Shown: positions 25,025-32,546 of the stretch, piece by piece
How the letters are laid out: each line of letters starts with the position of its first letter
Numbering within the stretch: position 1 is the stretch's first letter
Translations under genes and position numbers: made by a program
The notes under the pieces: model-generated
What the model was told of the DNA's origin: nothing
The model's database searches: none
What the model saw: only the letters and a program-made list of their open reading frames with translations
Origin: Streptomyces sp. NBC_00554
GTDB lineage: Bacteria > Actinomycetota > Actinomycetes > Streptomycetales > Streptomycetaceae
Direction of reading: 5' to 3'
Length of the DNA stretch: 64,000 nucleotides
Assembly (NCBI RefSeq): GCF_041431135.1
Contig: NZ_CP107799.1
Location: forward strand, 8,246,001-8,310,000

Positions 25025-25673
25025 CCCGCAGGTCCTCACCCATCTCCGGGTGCCACTGCACGCCCAACACCCAGGCGGGCCCGAGAAGTTCGATGGCCTC
25101 CACCGTGCCGTCCAGGGCGTGTGCCGAGGGCAGCAGGCCGGCGCCGAGACGGTCCACCGCCTGGTGGTGATAGGTCGGTACGGCGGTCGGTTCCGGCGCG
25201 ACACCGGCGTACAGACTCCCGGGCACCGGGGTCACGTCATGGCGCCCGAACACCCCGATGTCCTTCACATGCCCGTCGAGGTGCTGGACGAGCGTGCCGC
25301 CGAGGGCGACGTTCAGCAGCTGCATGCCCCGGCAGATGCCGAGGAGCGGGGTGCCGGAGGCCAACGCGGCTTCGATCAGGGCGAGTTCCCAGGCGTCGCG
25401 CTCCGGCGCGGGCGGCCCGGTGCGTGGGGAGCGCTCGGCGGCGTAGCGCGCGGGATCGACGTCCGGCCCGCCCGCGACGACCACCGCGTCGAGACGGGCG
25501 ACGGCCTCCGCCGCGTACGCCGGATCGTCCGGCGGCAGCATCACGGCGAGCCCGCCGGCCCGCTGCGCCAGCCGCGGATAGCCCACCGGCAGCAACGCCG
25601 CCTCCAGCTCCCAGACGCCCCAGCGCGCCTTGGACTCCAGATAGGTACTCACACCGATCAACGGCCTGTCCAC
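24993..25673 (-). CDS. PuuD-like gamma-glutamyl hydrolase (class I glutamine amidotransferase fold)
   Basis: 226 aa. Nucleophile elbow LGICRGMQLLNVALGG (Cys) and the catalytic His-Glu in LGVQWHPEMGED are present, with VAGGPDVDPARY near the N-terminus. Known: peptidase C26 members cleave gamma-glutamyl amide bonds, e.g. gamma-glutamyl-GABA in the puu pathway. It is 49 bp from the FadR-type regulator and in the same direction, and divergent from the glnA4-like operon. Inferred: releases glutamate at the last step of the gamma-glutamylated-amine pathway started by the synthetase at 26568. Confidence 0.9.
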   Translation of the reverse strand: MDRPLIGVSTYLESKARWGVWELEAALLPVGYPRLAQRAGGLAVMLPPDDPAYAAEAVARLDAVVVAGGPDVDPARYAAERSPRTGPPAPERDAWELALIEAALASGTPLLGICRGMQLLNVALGGTLVQHLDGHVKDIGVFGRHDVTPVPGSLYAGVAPEPTAVPTYHHQAVDRLGAGLLPSAHALDGTVEAIELLGPAWVLGVQWHPEMGEDLRVMRALVQAAS

Positions 25674-25722
25674 GCCGCCTCCTTCGAGCTCAATGGAACG
25701 TCCCGATACCTTTCCCGCGGCC

Positions 25723-26490
25723 TCACGTCAGGAACCCCCGCAGCAGCGCCGCCGTCCCCGCGCAGTGCTCCCGCATCATCTCCCGCGCCCCGTCCGCGTC
25801 CCCGTCGAGCACCGCCTCGACCAGCGCGATGTGCTGCCGCTGGGAGTGCTCCAGGTTGCGTACGAGGAGCGGGATGCAGTCGAGGAGGTCGTTCACGGAG
25901 GCGCGTACGGCCGCGTACTGGGCGGTGAGCGAGGGGGAGCCGCACAGTTCGGCGAGGGTGAGGTGGAGCATGGTGTCCAGGCGGCGGTAGTCGGCCAGCG
26001 GAGCGTCGTGCGTGCGGGCGAGCGCCTCGCGCAGCCGGTCGGCCTGCTCGTCGTCGAGGCCGTGGGCCGCGCACAGGCCCGCCGCGCCCACCTCGAGGAC
26101 CTCACGGAAGCGCAGTACGTCCTCGATGTCGACCTCGGCGAACCGGCGCCGCAGCTCGTGCTCGCCGGGCGCGTCGGCCCTCGGCAGCACGAACGTGCCG
26201 CCGTACCGGCCGCGCCGCGACTCCACCAGACCCTGGTCCTGCAGCACCTTCAGCACCTCGCGCAGCGTCACCCGGCTGATCCCGAGCCGTTCCGCCAACT
26301 CCCGCTCGGCGGGCAGCCGTTCGCCGCCCGGCACCAGGCCGAGCCGGACCACCTGGAGGATCTGCTCCAGCGCCTCCTCGAAACCGTTGCCCGCCCGCAC
26401 CGGCCGCAGCACCGGCGTGAGCCGGTCGTCCAGGCCCGCCGGACCGCCGCCCACGCCGCCCGGAGCGCCCTCAGGACCCGCCTGCGTCAT
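25723..26490 (-). CDS. FadR-type GntR regulator (EpuRI-like by position)
   Basis: 255 aa. The winged HTH (residues 45-110) reads GERLPAERELAERLGISRVTLREVLKVLQDQGLVESRRGRYGG in its key parts RLPAERELAE and SRVTLREVL; the FCD domain follows, with metal-site-like DIEDVLRFREVLE, LHLTLAELCGS and ERNLEHSQRQH-type histidines. ATG at 26490 is preferred (GGGAAGGGGG upstream). Divergent from the glnA4-like gene with a 77-bp spacer. Known: in S. coelicolor the regulator beside glnA4 (SCO1614, EpuRI) controls ethanolamine use; this gene sits in the same place. Inferred: repressor of the cluster. Confidence 0.87.
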   Translation of the reverse strand: MTQAGPEGAPGGVGGGPAGLDDRLTPVLRPVRAGNGFEEALEQILQVVRLGLVPGGERLPAERELAERLGISRVTLREVLKVLQDQGLVESRRGRYGGTFVLPRADAPGEHELRRRFAEVDIEDVLRFREVLEVGAAGLCAAHGLDDEQADRLREALARTHDAPLADYRRLDTMLHLTLAELCGSPSLTAQYAAVRASVNDLLDCIPLLVRNLEHSQRQHIALVEAVLDGDADGAREMMREHCAGTAALLRGFLT

Positions 26491-26567
26491 CTGGTCGTGC
26501 CCCCTTCCCAAGCAATGGTTCTCAGCAATACCTTATGACTCTCGGCTGACCCAAGGAGGCTTTTCCG

Positions 26568-27932
26568 GTGGCAGACCGCACACCCCCGCTGACCGTCGAG
26601 GAGTTGCACGCCCTCGTCGCGGGCGGCGAGATCGACACCGTCGTCCTGGCCTTCCCCGACATGCAGGGCCGGCTCCAGGGCAAGCGGTTCGCCGCGCGCT
26701 TCTTCCTCGACGAGGTCCTCGAACACGGTACGGAGGGCTGCAACTACCTCCTCGCCGTCGACACCGAGATGAACACGGTCGACGGGTACGAGATGTCCTC
26801 CTGGGAGCGGGGATACGGCGACTTCGCCATGCACCCCGACCTGAGCACGCTGCGCCGGGTGCCCTGGAACGAGGGTACGGCCCTGCTCATCGCCGACCTC
26901 GCCTGGAACGACGGCTCCCCGGTGGTGGCCGCGCCCCGCCAGATCCTGCGCCGCCAGCTCGACCGCCTCGCCGAGCTCGGCCTCACCGCGCAGGTCGGCA
27001 CGGAACTCGAGTTCATCGTCTTCAAGGACACCTACGAGCAGGCCTGGGACGCCCACTACAAGGGCCTGACCCCGGCCAACCAGTACAACATCGACTACTC
27101 GGTCCTCGGCACCGGCCGCATCGAGCCCCTGCTGCGCCGCATCCGCAACGACATGCAGGCCGCGGGCCTCGTCGTCGAGTCCGCCAAGGGCGAGTGCAAC
27201 CCCGGCCAGCACGAGATCGCCTTCAAGTACGACGAGGCCCTCGTCACCTGCGACCAGCACGCCATCTACAAGACCGGCGCCAAGGAGATCGCCTCCCAGG
27301 AGGGCGTCTCGCTCACCTTCATGGCGAAGTACAACGAGCGCGAGGGCAACTCCTGCCACATCCACCTCTCGCTCGCCGACAAGGACGGCAGCAACGTCAT
27401 GGCCGGGGACGGCCCCGGGGGCATGTCGGAGATCATGCGGCACTTCCTCGCCGGGCAGCTCGCCGCGCTCCGCGACTTCTCGCTCCTCTACGCCCCGAAC
27501 ATCAACTCCTACAAGCGGTTCCAGCCGGGCTCCTTCGCTCCGACCGCCGTCGCCTGGGGTTACGACAACCGCACCTGCGCCCTCCGCGTCGTCGGCCACG
27601 GCCGCTCGATGCGCTTCGAGAACCGGCTCCCCGGCGGTGACGTCAACCCGCACCTGGCCGTCGCCGGACTCGTCGCGGCCGGTCTGCACGGCATCGAGCA
27701 GAAGCTGGAGCTGCCTGAGGCGTGCGCGGGCAACGCGTACACCGCCGGGTACGAGCACGTCCCGACCACCCTGCGCGAGGCCGCCGAGCTCTGGGAGAAC
27801 AGCCCCGTCGCCCGGGCCGCCTTCGGCGACGAGGTGGTCGCGCACTACCGCAACATGGCGCGCGTCGAACTGAACGCCTTCGACGCCGCGGTGACCGACT
27901 GGGAGCTGCGCCGCTCCTTCGAACGTCTGTGA
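26568..27932 (+). CDS. glnA4: glutamine synthetase-like gamma-glutamyl-amine ligase (GlnA4-like)
   Basis: 454 aa, GTG start after AAGGAGG. Glutamine-synthetase landmarks: TELEFIVFKDTYEQA (metal Glu), GECNPGQHEIAFKYD, KYNEREGNSCHIHLSL, NSYKRFQPGSFAPT and MRFENRLPGGDVNP. It lacks the adenylylation-tyrosine region of GlnA and has a shortened family-specific NYLLAVDTEMNTVDG start. Known: the S. coelicolor counterpart at this locus makes gamma-glutamylethanolamide; relatives GlnA2 and GlnA3 act on polyamines. Translationally coupled to the aldehyde dehydrogenase (GTGA). The symbol is given from synteny; substrate is inferred. Confidence 0.85.
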   Translation: MADRTPPLTVEELHALVAGGEIDTVVLAFPDMQGRLQGKRFAARFFLDEVLEHGTEGCNYLLAVDTEMNTVDGYEMSSWERGYGDFAMHPDLSTLRRVPWNEGTALLIADLAWNDGSPVVAAPRQILRRQLDRLAELGLTAQVGTELEFIVFKDTYEQAWDAHYKGLTPANQYNIDYSVLGTGRIEPLLRRIRNDMQAAGLVVESAKGECNPGQHEIAFKYDEALVTCDQHAIYKTGAKEIASQEGVSLTFMAKYNEREGNSCHIHLSLADKDGSNVMAGDGPGGMSEIMRHFLAGQLAALRDFSLLYAPNINSYKRFQPGSFAPTAVAWGYDNRTCALRVVGHGRSMRFENRLPGGDVNPHLAVAGLVAAGLHGIEQKLELPEACAGNAYTAGYEHVPTTLREAAELWENSPVARAAFGDEVVAHYRNMARVELNAFDAAVTDWELRRSFERL

Positions 27933-29320
27933 GGCCGAAGTTGTCGCACCTGTACGAACTGGACGTCCTCAACCCGGCGACCGAGGAGGTCATCGCCACC
28001 GTCCCGGGCGCCACCCCGCAGGACGTCGACGCCGCCGTCGTACGGGCGGGAAAGGCACAGGCCAGGTGGGCCGCCCTCGCACCCGGGGAGCGCGCCCGGC
28101 TGCTGCGGCGCTTCGCCGTCGTTGTCGACGAACACCTGGAAGAACTCGCCCTGTTGGAGGTCCGCGAGGCCGGACACGTGATCGGCAACGCCCGCTGGGA
28201 AGTGAGCAACGTCCGTGATCTGCTCGACTACGCGGCCGGGGGAGTGGAACGCCTCACCGGCCGCCAGATCCCGGTCGCCGGCGGCCTGGACATCACGATC
28301 CTCGAACCGCTCGGCGTCGTCGGGATCATCGCCCCCTGGAACTTCCCCCTGCCGATCGCCGCGTGGGGCACCGCTCCGGCGCTCGCAGCCGGCAACGCGG
28401 TCATCCTCAAGCCGGCCGAGACGACACCACTCACCGCCCTGCGCCTGGCCGAACTCGCCCTGGAGGCCGGTCTTCCCGAGGACCTCTTCCAGGTGCTCCC
28501 GGGCGCGGGTCCCGTCGCGGGCAACGCGCTCGTCGAGCACCCCGGCGTCGCGAAGATCGTCTTCACCGGCTCAACGGCGGTCGGCAAACAGGTGTTGGCG
28601 AAGGGCTCGGCCCACCTCAAGCGCGTCACCCTCGAACTCGGCGGCAAGAGCCCGAACATCGTCTTCGCCGACGCCGACATCGAGGCCGCCGCCGCTGCGG
28701 CTCCCATGGCCTTCCTCGACAACTCCGGCCAGGACTGCTGCGCCCGCACCCGCATCCTCGTCCAGCGCTCCGCGTACGACCGCTTCCTCGAACTCCTCGC
28801 CCCCGCCGTCGAGTCCGTCGTCGTCGGCGATCCCTCCGACGAGCGGACCCAGATGGGCCCGCTGATCTCCAGGGTCCAGCTGGAACGCGTGCGTTCGTAC
28901 GTCGCCGCCGACGCGCCAGGTATCCACGGCAAGGCCCCCGAGGGTCCGGGCTTCTGGTTCCCGCCCACCGTCCTCACCGACGTCGAGCCCCACGCGCGCG
29001 TGGCCGTCGAGGAGGTCTTCGGCCCGGTCGCCGTCGTCCTCCCCTTCGAGGACGAGGCGGACGCCATCCGGCTCGCCAACGCCACCGAGTACGGCCTCTC
29101 CGGCTCCATCTGGACCCGTGACGTGGGCCGCGCCCTGCGCGTCTCGGGGGCTGTCCGCGCCGGGAACCTGTCCGTCAACTCCCACTCCAGCGTCCGCTAC
29201 TGGACCCCCTTCGGCGGCTTCAAGCAGTCGGGCATCGGCCGCGAGCTCGGCCCGGACGCCCTCACCGCCTTCACCGAAACCAAGAACGTCTTCATCAGTA
29301 CGGAGGGCCCCGCACAGTGA
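27929..29320 (+). CDS. aldehyde dehydrogenase
   Basis: 463 aa. NAD(P)-binding IAPWNFPLPIAAWGTAPAL, the Rossmann FTGSTAVGKQVL, catalytic Glu in TLELGGKSPNIV and catalytic Cys in NSGQDCCARTRI, then EEVFGPVAVVLPF. Length is a little short for the family at the N-terminus. GTG at 27929 overlaps the synthetase stop; TTG at 27941, with GAGG six bases upstream, is an equally good start. Inferred: oxidises the gamma-glutamylated aldehyde formed after ligation of the amine. Overlaps the SDR gene by 4 bp. Confidence 0.92.
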   Translation: MRPKLSHLYELDVLNPATEEVIATVPGATPQDVDAAVVRAGKAQARWAALAPGERARLLRRFAVVVDEHLEELALLEVREAGHVIGNARWEVSNVRDLLDYAAGGVERLTGRQIPVAGGLDITILEPLGVVGIIAPWNFPLPIAAWGTAPALAAGNAVILKPAETTPLTALRLAELALEAGLPEDLFQVLPGAGPVAGNALVEHPGVAKIVFTGSTAVGKQVLAKGSAHLKRVTLELGGKSPNIVFADADIEAAAAAAPMAFLDNSGQDCCARTRILVQRSAYDRFLELLAPAVESVVVGDPSDERTQMGPLISRVQLERVRSYVAADAPGIHGKAPEGPGFWFPPTVLTDVEPHARVAVEEVFGPVAVVLPFEDEADAIRLANATEYGLSGSIWTRDVGRALRVSGAVRAGNLSVNSHSSVRYWTPFGGFKQSGIGRELGPDALTAFTETKNVFISTEGPAQ

Positions 29321-30108
29321 CCGCATCGACCCCGGACATCATCTGCCGCCGCCTCGTCGGCCGTGCCGCCGTCATCACCGGCGCCGGCAGCGGCATCGGC
29401 CTCGCCACCGCGCGCCGGCTCGCCTCCGAGGGTGCCCATGTCGTCTGCGGCGACATCGACGAGACGGGCGGCAAGGCGGCCGCCGAGGAGGTCGGCGGGA
29501 TCTTCGTCAAGGTCGACGTCACCGACCCCGAGCAGGTCGAGGCGCTCTTCAAAACGGCGTACGACACCTATGGCTCCGTCGACATCGCCTTCAACAACGC
29601 GGGTATCTCGCCGCCCGACGACGACTCCATCCTGGAAACCGGCCTGGAGGCCTGGAAGCGCGTCCAGGACGTCAACCTCACCTCCGTCTACCTGTGCTGC
29701 AAGGCCGCGATCCCCTACATGCGGCGCCAGGGCAAGGGCTCCATCATCAACACGGCGTCCTTCGTGGCCCGGATGGGCGCGGCGACCTCGCAGATCTCGT
29801 ACACGGCCTCCAAGGGCGGTGTGCTGGCCATGTCCCGTGAACTGGGCGTGCAGTTCGCGAGGGAGGGCATCCGGGTCAACGCCCTCTGCCCCGGACCGGT
29901 CAACACCCCGCTGCTGCGCGAGCTGTTCGCCAAGGACCCCGAGCGGGCCGCACGCCGCCTCGTGCACATCCCCGTCGGCCGGTTCGCGGAGGCGGACGAG
30001 ATCGCCGCGGCGGTCGCCTTCCTCGCCAGCGACGACTCCTCGTTCGTCAACGCCAGCGACTTCCTGGTGGACGGCGGAATCTCGGGCGCGTACGTCACGC
30101 CGCTGTAG
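29317..30108 (+). CDS. short-chain dehydrogenase/reductase
   Basis: 263 aa, GTG start overlapping the upstream stop. Classic SDR marks: cofactor loop ITGAGSGIGLATAR, adenine pocket GDIDETGG and VDVTDPEQ, NNAGIS, and the catalytic Tyr/Lys YTASKGG with Ser in INTASF. The D-I-D after the second strand favours NAD(H). Third gene of the glnA4-like operon; inferred to oxidise the hydroxyl of a gamma-glutamyl-amino-alcohol to the aldehyde that the neighbouring dehydrogenase uses. This ordering makes chemical sense for ethanolamine. Confidence 0.92.
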   Translation: MTASTPDIICRRLVGRAAVITGAGSGIGLATARRLASEGAHVVCGDIDETGGKAAAEEVGGIFVKVDVTDPEQVEALFKTAYDTYGSVDIAFNNAGISPPDDDSILETGLEAWKRVQDVNLTSVYLCCKAAIPYMRRQGKGSIINTASFVARMGAATSQISYTASKGGVLAMSRELGVQFAREGIRVNALCPGPVNTPLLRELFAKDPERAARRLVHIPVGRFAEADEIAAAVAFLASDDSSFVNASDFLVDGGISGAYVTPL

Positions 30109-30128
30109 CGGGGTTCTAGAGTGCCGGG

Positions 30129-31037
30129 ATGAGCAGCACGCCTCCGCCCGGCTGGTACCGCGACCCGTCGTACCCGCACGTCGAGCGCTGGTGGGACGGG
30201 ACCGCGTGGACCGACCACCGGCGCGAGCCCGAGATACCGCAAGAGCCCTCGGCGCGGCCGGAGTTCCCACAAGCGAACTCCGGCCGCGCCAAGGCCGTCG
30301 CCCTCGTCGTCGCCGGAGCCGTCCTGGTCACCTCGATCGTCACCGGCGCCGTGATCCTCGCCCGGAACGACGACACGGTCGACGCCGCGGTGAACACCAC
30401 GCCGACCACCCCGGAACCCTCGGTGACCACCTCCGAGCCACCGTCCGACGAACCGGATGCCGACGATCCGGCGGTCGTCGTCGACGAACTCAACGGCATC
30501 ACGCTCCCGTTGCCCGACGGCTGGGCGAGACCGGAGAACGTCGTCGAGGACGATGTCGTGATGACGACTCCGGGCACGTACGACTGCCCCGGCGACCCCG
30601 GTCTGTGCCGCCGCGGCCGGGTCGTCTCGCGCACGGTCACCGGGAACGACGAGAAGTCCCCGGAGGTCCTCGCCAAGCAGGACATCGAGGACGCGGCGGA
30701 CAGCGCGTACGACCGTGACCTCGTCAACCGGCGCCCCTACAACGGCATCGACTCGCATCAGCAGGTGAAAGCGGGCCCGGTCGCCGTCGCCGGGCGCGCC
30801 GGGTACCTCGTGCGCTGGCGGGTCAAGACCGAGGCGGGGCCCGGGGGTTACGTCCAGTCGCTGGCGTTTCCGTCCAGCACGGGTTCCCAGGCGCTGGTCA
30901 TCGTCCGGTTCGCCTTCGACGCGGGCGAGGACGGGCCGCCGCTGTCCGACATGGACAGGATCACCAGGGGGATCCGGCCGGTGGGCGACGCGGACACCGG
31001 TGGGGGTGTGGGCAGCAGCATCGGCACATCCCGGTAG
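30129..31037 (+). CDS. DUF2510 membrane-anchored protein
   Basis: 302 aa. A DUF2510 module at the N-terminus (PPGWYRDPSYPHVERWWDGTAWTDH) precedes a single membrane helix (about residues 56-77, AVALVVAGAVLVTSIVTGAVI). A Thr/Pro-rich linker leads to an extracellular domain of about 180 residues with a CPGDPGLCRRG pair of cysteines, probably disulphide-linked. Known: DUF2510 is a short Trp-rich module common before membrane segments in actinobacteria, function unknown. Starts 20 bp after the SDR stop but is probably an independent gene. Confidence 0.85.
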   Translation: MSSTPPPGWYRDPSYPHVERWWDGTAWTDHRREPEIPQEPSARPEFPQANSGRAKAVALVVAGAVLVTSIVTGAVILARNDDTVDAAVNTTPTTPEPSVTTSEPPSDEPDADDPAVVVDELNGITLPLPDGWARPENVVEDDVVMTTPGTYDCPGDPGLCRRGRVVSRTVTGNDEKSPEVLAKQDIEDAADSAYDRDLVNRRPYNGIDSHQQVKAGPVAVAGRAGYLVRWRVKTEAGPGGYVQSLAFPSSTGSQALVIVRFAFDAGEDGPPLSDMDRITRGIRPVGDADTGGGVGSSIGTSR

Positions 31038-31049
31038 GCGCCGCGGGCG

Positions 31050-32252
31050 TCAGAGGAAGGTGTGCCCCTCCCCGCGGTACGTCGGGACGGACGCCGTCAC
31101 CGAGTCGCCGGCCACCAGATGGAGCGTGTCGAACCGCTCGCACAGCTCCCCGGCCTTGGCGTGCCGGAACCACACCTTGTCGCCGATGAGCAGATCGTCC
31201 GCGGGGGCGCCGATCAGCGGGGTCTGCACCTCGCCCGGACCCTCCTGGGGGTCGTACTTCAGCCCCTCCGGGAGGTAGGGCACGGGCAGCCGGTCGGGAC
31301 CCGGGGCGCCCGACGCCGGATAGCCGCCGCCCAGCACCGTCACGATCCCGACGCCCGGCCGGCGGACGACGGGCTGGGCGAACAGCGCGGCCGGACGCCC
31401 GCTGAACGAGGTGTAGTTGTCGAAGAGCCGCGGCACGTACAGTCCCGACCCCGCCGCGATCTCCGTCACCGCGTCCTCGGCCGCCGTGTGCTGCACGCTG
31501 CCCGTTCCGCCGCCGTTGACGAACTCGAGGTCCGGCTCCACTGCCCGTACGGCCCGGACGACTTCGGCGCGCCGCTGGACGAGCTCCTTGCGGGCGGTGG
31601 CCTGCATCAGGCGGACGGCACGCGAACGGAAGGGGCGCCCGTCGACCGCGTCTCCGACACCGGCGATGTGACCCTCGTACGCCATGATCCCCACGAGCTT
31701 GAACCCGGGCCGCCGGGTCACCGCGCGGGCCATCTCGGCGAGCTGGGCGGGGGAGCGGAGCGGTGAGCGCAGGGCGCCGACCCGGACCCGTCCGCCGAGC
31801 AGCTGGAGGGAGGTGTCCAACTCCAGGCAGACGCGCACGACTTCGGTGCCGCCCTGGCGTGCCTCGTCGATGAAGTGGAGCTGGGCGGGGTCGTCGACCA
31901 TCACGGTCACGGCGGCGGCGAGCTTGGGGTCGGAGGCCAGCTCGGCGAAGCCCTTGGTGTCGGCGGACGGGTAGGCGAGCAGGATGTCGTCGAAGCCGGA
32001 GCGGGCCAGCCAGATCGACTCGGCGAGGGTGAAGGACATGATCCCCGCGAAGCCGTCCCGGGCCAGGACGCGTTCGAGCAGGGCGCGGCAGCGGACGGAT
32101 TTGCTGGCGACACGGACCGGCTTGCCGCCGGCCCTGCGGACGAGATCGTCCGCGTTCGCGTCGAAGGCCTCCAGATCCACGATCGCGACAGGGGCGTCGA
32201 GGTGAGTGGTGGCCCGGTCGTAGCGGGCCCGGTCTGCGGCGCGGGCAGTCAT
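31050..32252 (-). CDS. PLP-dependent amino acid deaminase/aldolase (D-threonine aldolase-like, alanine racemase fold)
   Basis: 400 aa. The N-terminal barrel has PVAIVDLEAFDANADDLVRR and the PLP lysine in VRVASKSVRCRALLERVL, matching the D-threonine aldolase/alanine-racemase N-domain. Glycine-rich phosphate-binding part EFVNGGGTGS, and late DKVWFRHAKAGELCERF with the metal-site His and Cys of the D-serine dehydratase-like domain. Known: acts on D-amino acids or beta-hydroxy amino acids. ATG at 32252 chosen; an upstream ATG at 32348 would overlap the divergent promoter region. Convergent with the DUF2510 gene, 12 bp apart. Confidence 0.88.
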   Translation of the reverse strand: MTARAADRARYDRATTHLDAPVAIVDLEAFDANADDLVRRAGGKPVRVASKSVRCRALLERVLARDGFAGIMSFTLAESIWLARSGFDDILLAYPSADTKGFAELASDPKLAAAVTVMVDDPAQLHFIDEARQGGTEVVRVCLELDTSLQLLGGRVRVGALRSPLRSPAQLAEMARAVTRRPGFKLVGIMAYEGHIAGVGDAVDGRPFRSRAVRLMQATARKELVQRRAEVVRAVRAVEPDLEFVNGGGTGSVQHTAAEDAVTEIAAGSGLYVPRLFDNYTSFSGRPAALFAQPVVRRPGVGIVTVLGGGYPASGAPGPDRLPVPYLPEGLKYDPQEGPGEVQTPLIGAPADDLLIGDKVWFRHAKAGELCERFDTLHLVAGDSVTASVPTYRGEGHTFL

Positions 32253-32546
32253 GACCGAAGCCTGCCAGACAGGATTACCGCAGGGTAGGGGGACGATCCG
32301 GGCAGATGCCCCGGGCCTGCGGACTGGTTCCCGCCAAGCCTGCGTCAACCCGTAGAGTGACGCGCACGCAGGGAGGAACGACCTTGCCCGGGCGGGGTGC
32401 GCCCGGGGTGACGGCCCCCCGGCGCGGGTATGCGTGCCCGTGGCGGGCGACCCGAACGGACGCCCTCCCCGCCCGCGACAGCTGCAAGGTCCCGGAAGAG
32501 CTCCGAGGCGAGCCGACGGCCCGGGTACGAGGAAACGGGGGGGTGC
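32253..32546. other. divergent intergenic region, no gene
   Basis: 294 bp between the PLP enzyme and the proline-rich membrane protein. It has a TAGAGT (32353-32358) that could be a -10 for the plus strand and an AGGGAGGAACG ribosome-like site at 32370-32380 that leads into no recognisable protein. Nothing else seen. Confidence 0.35.
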
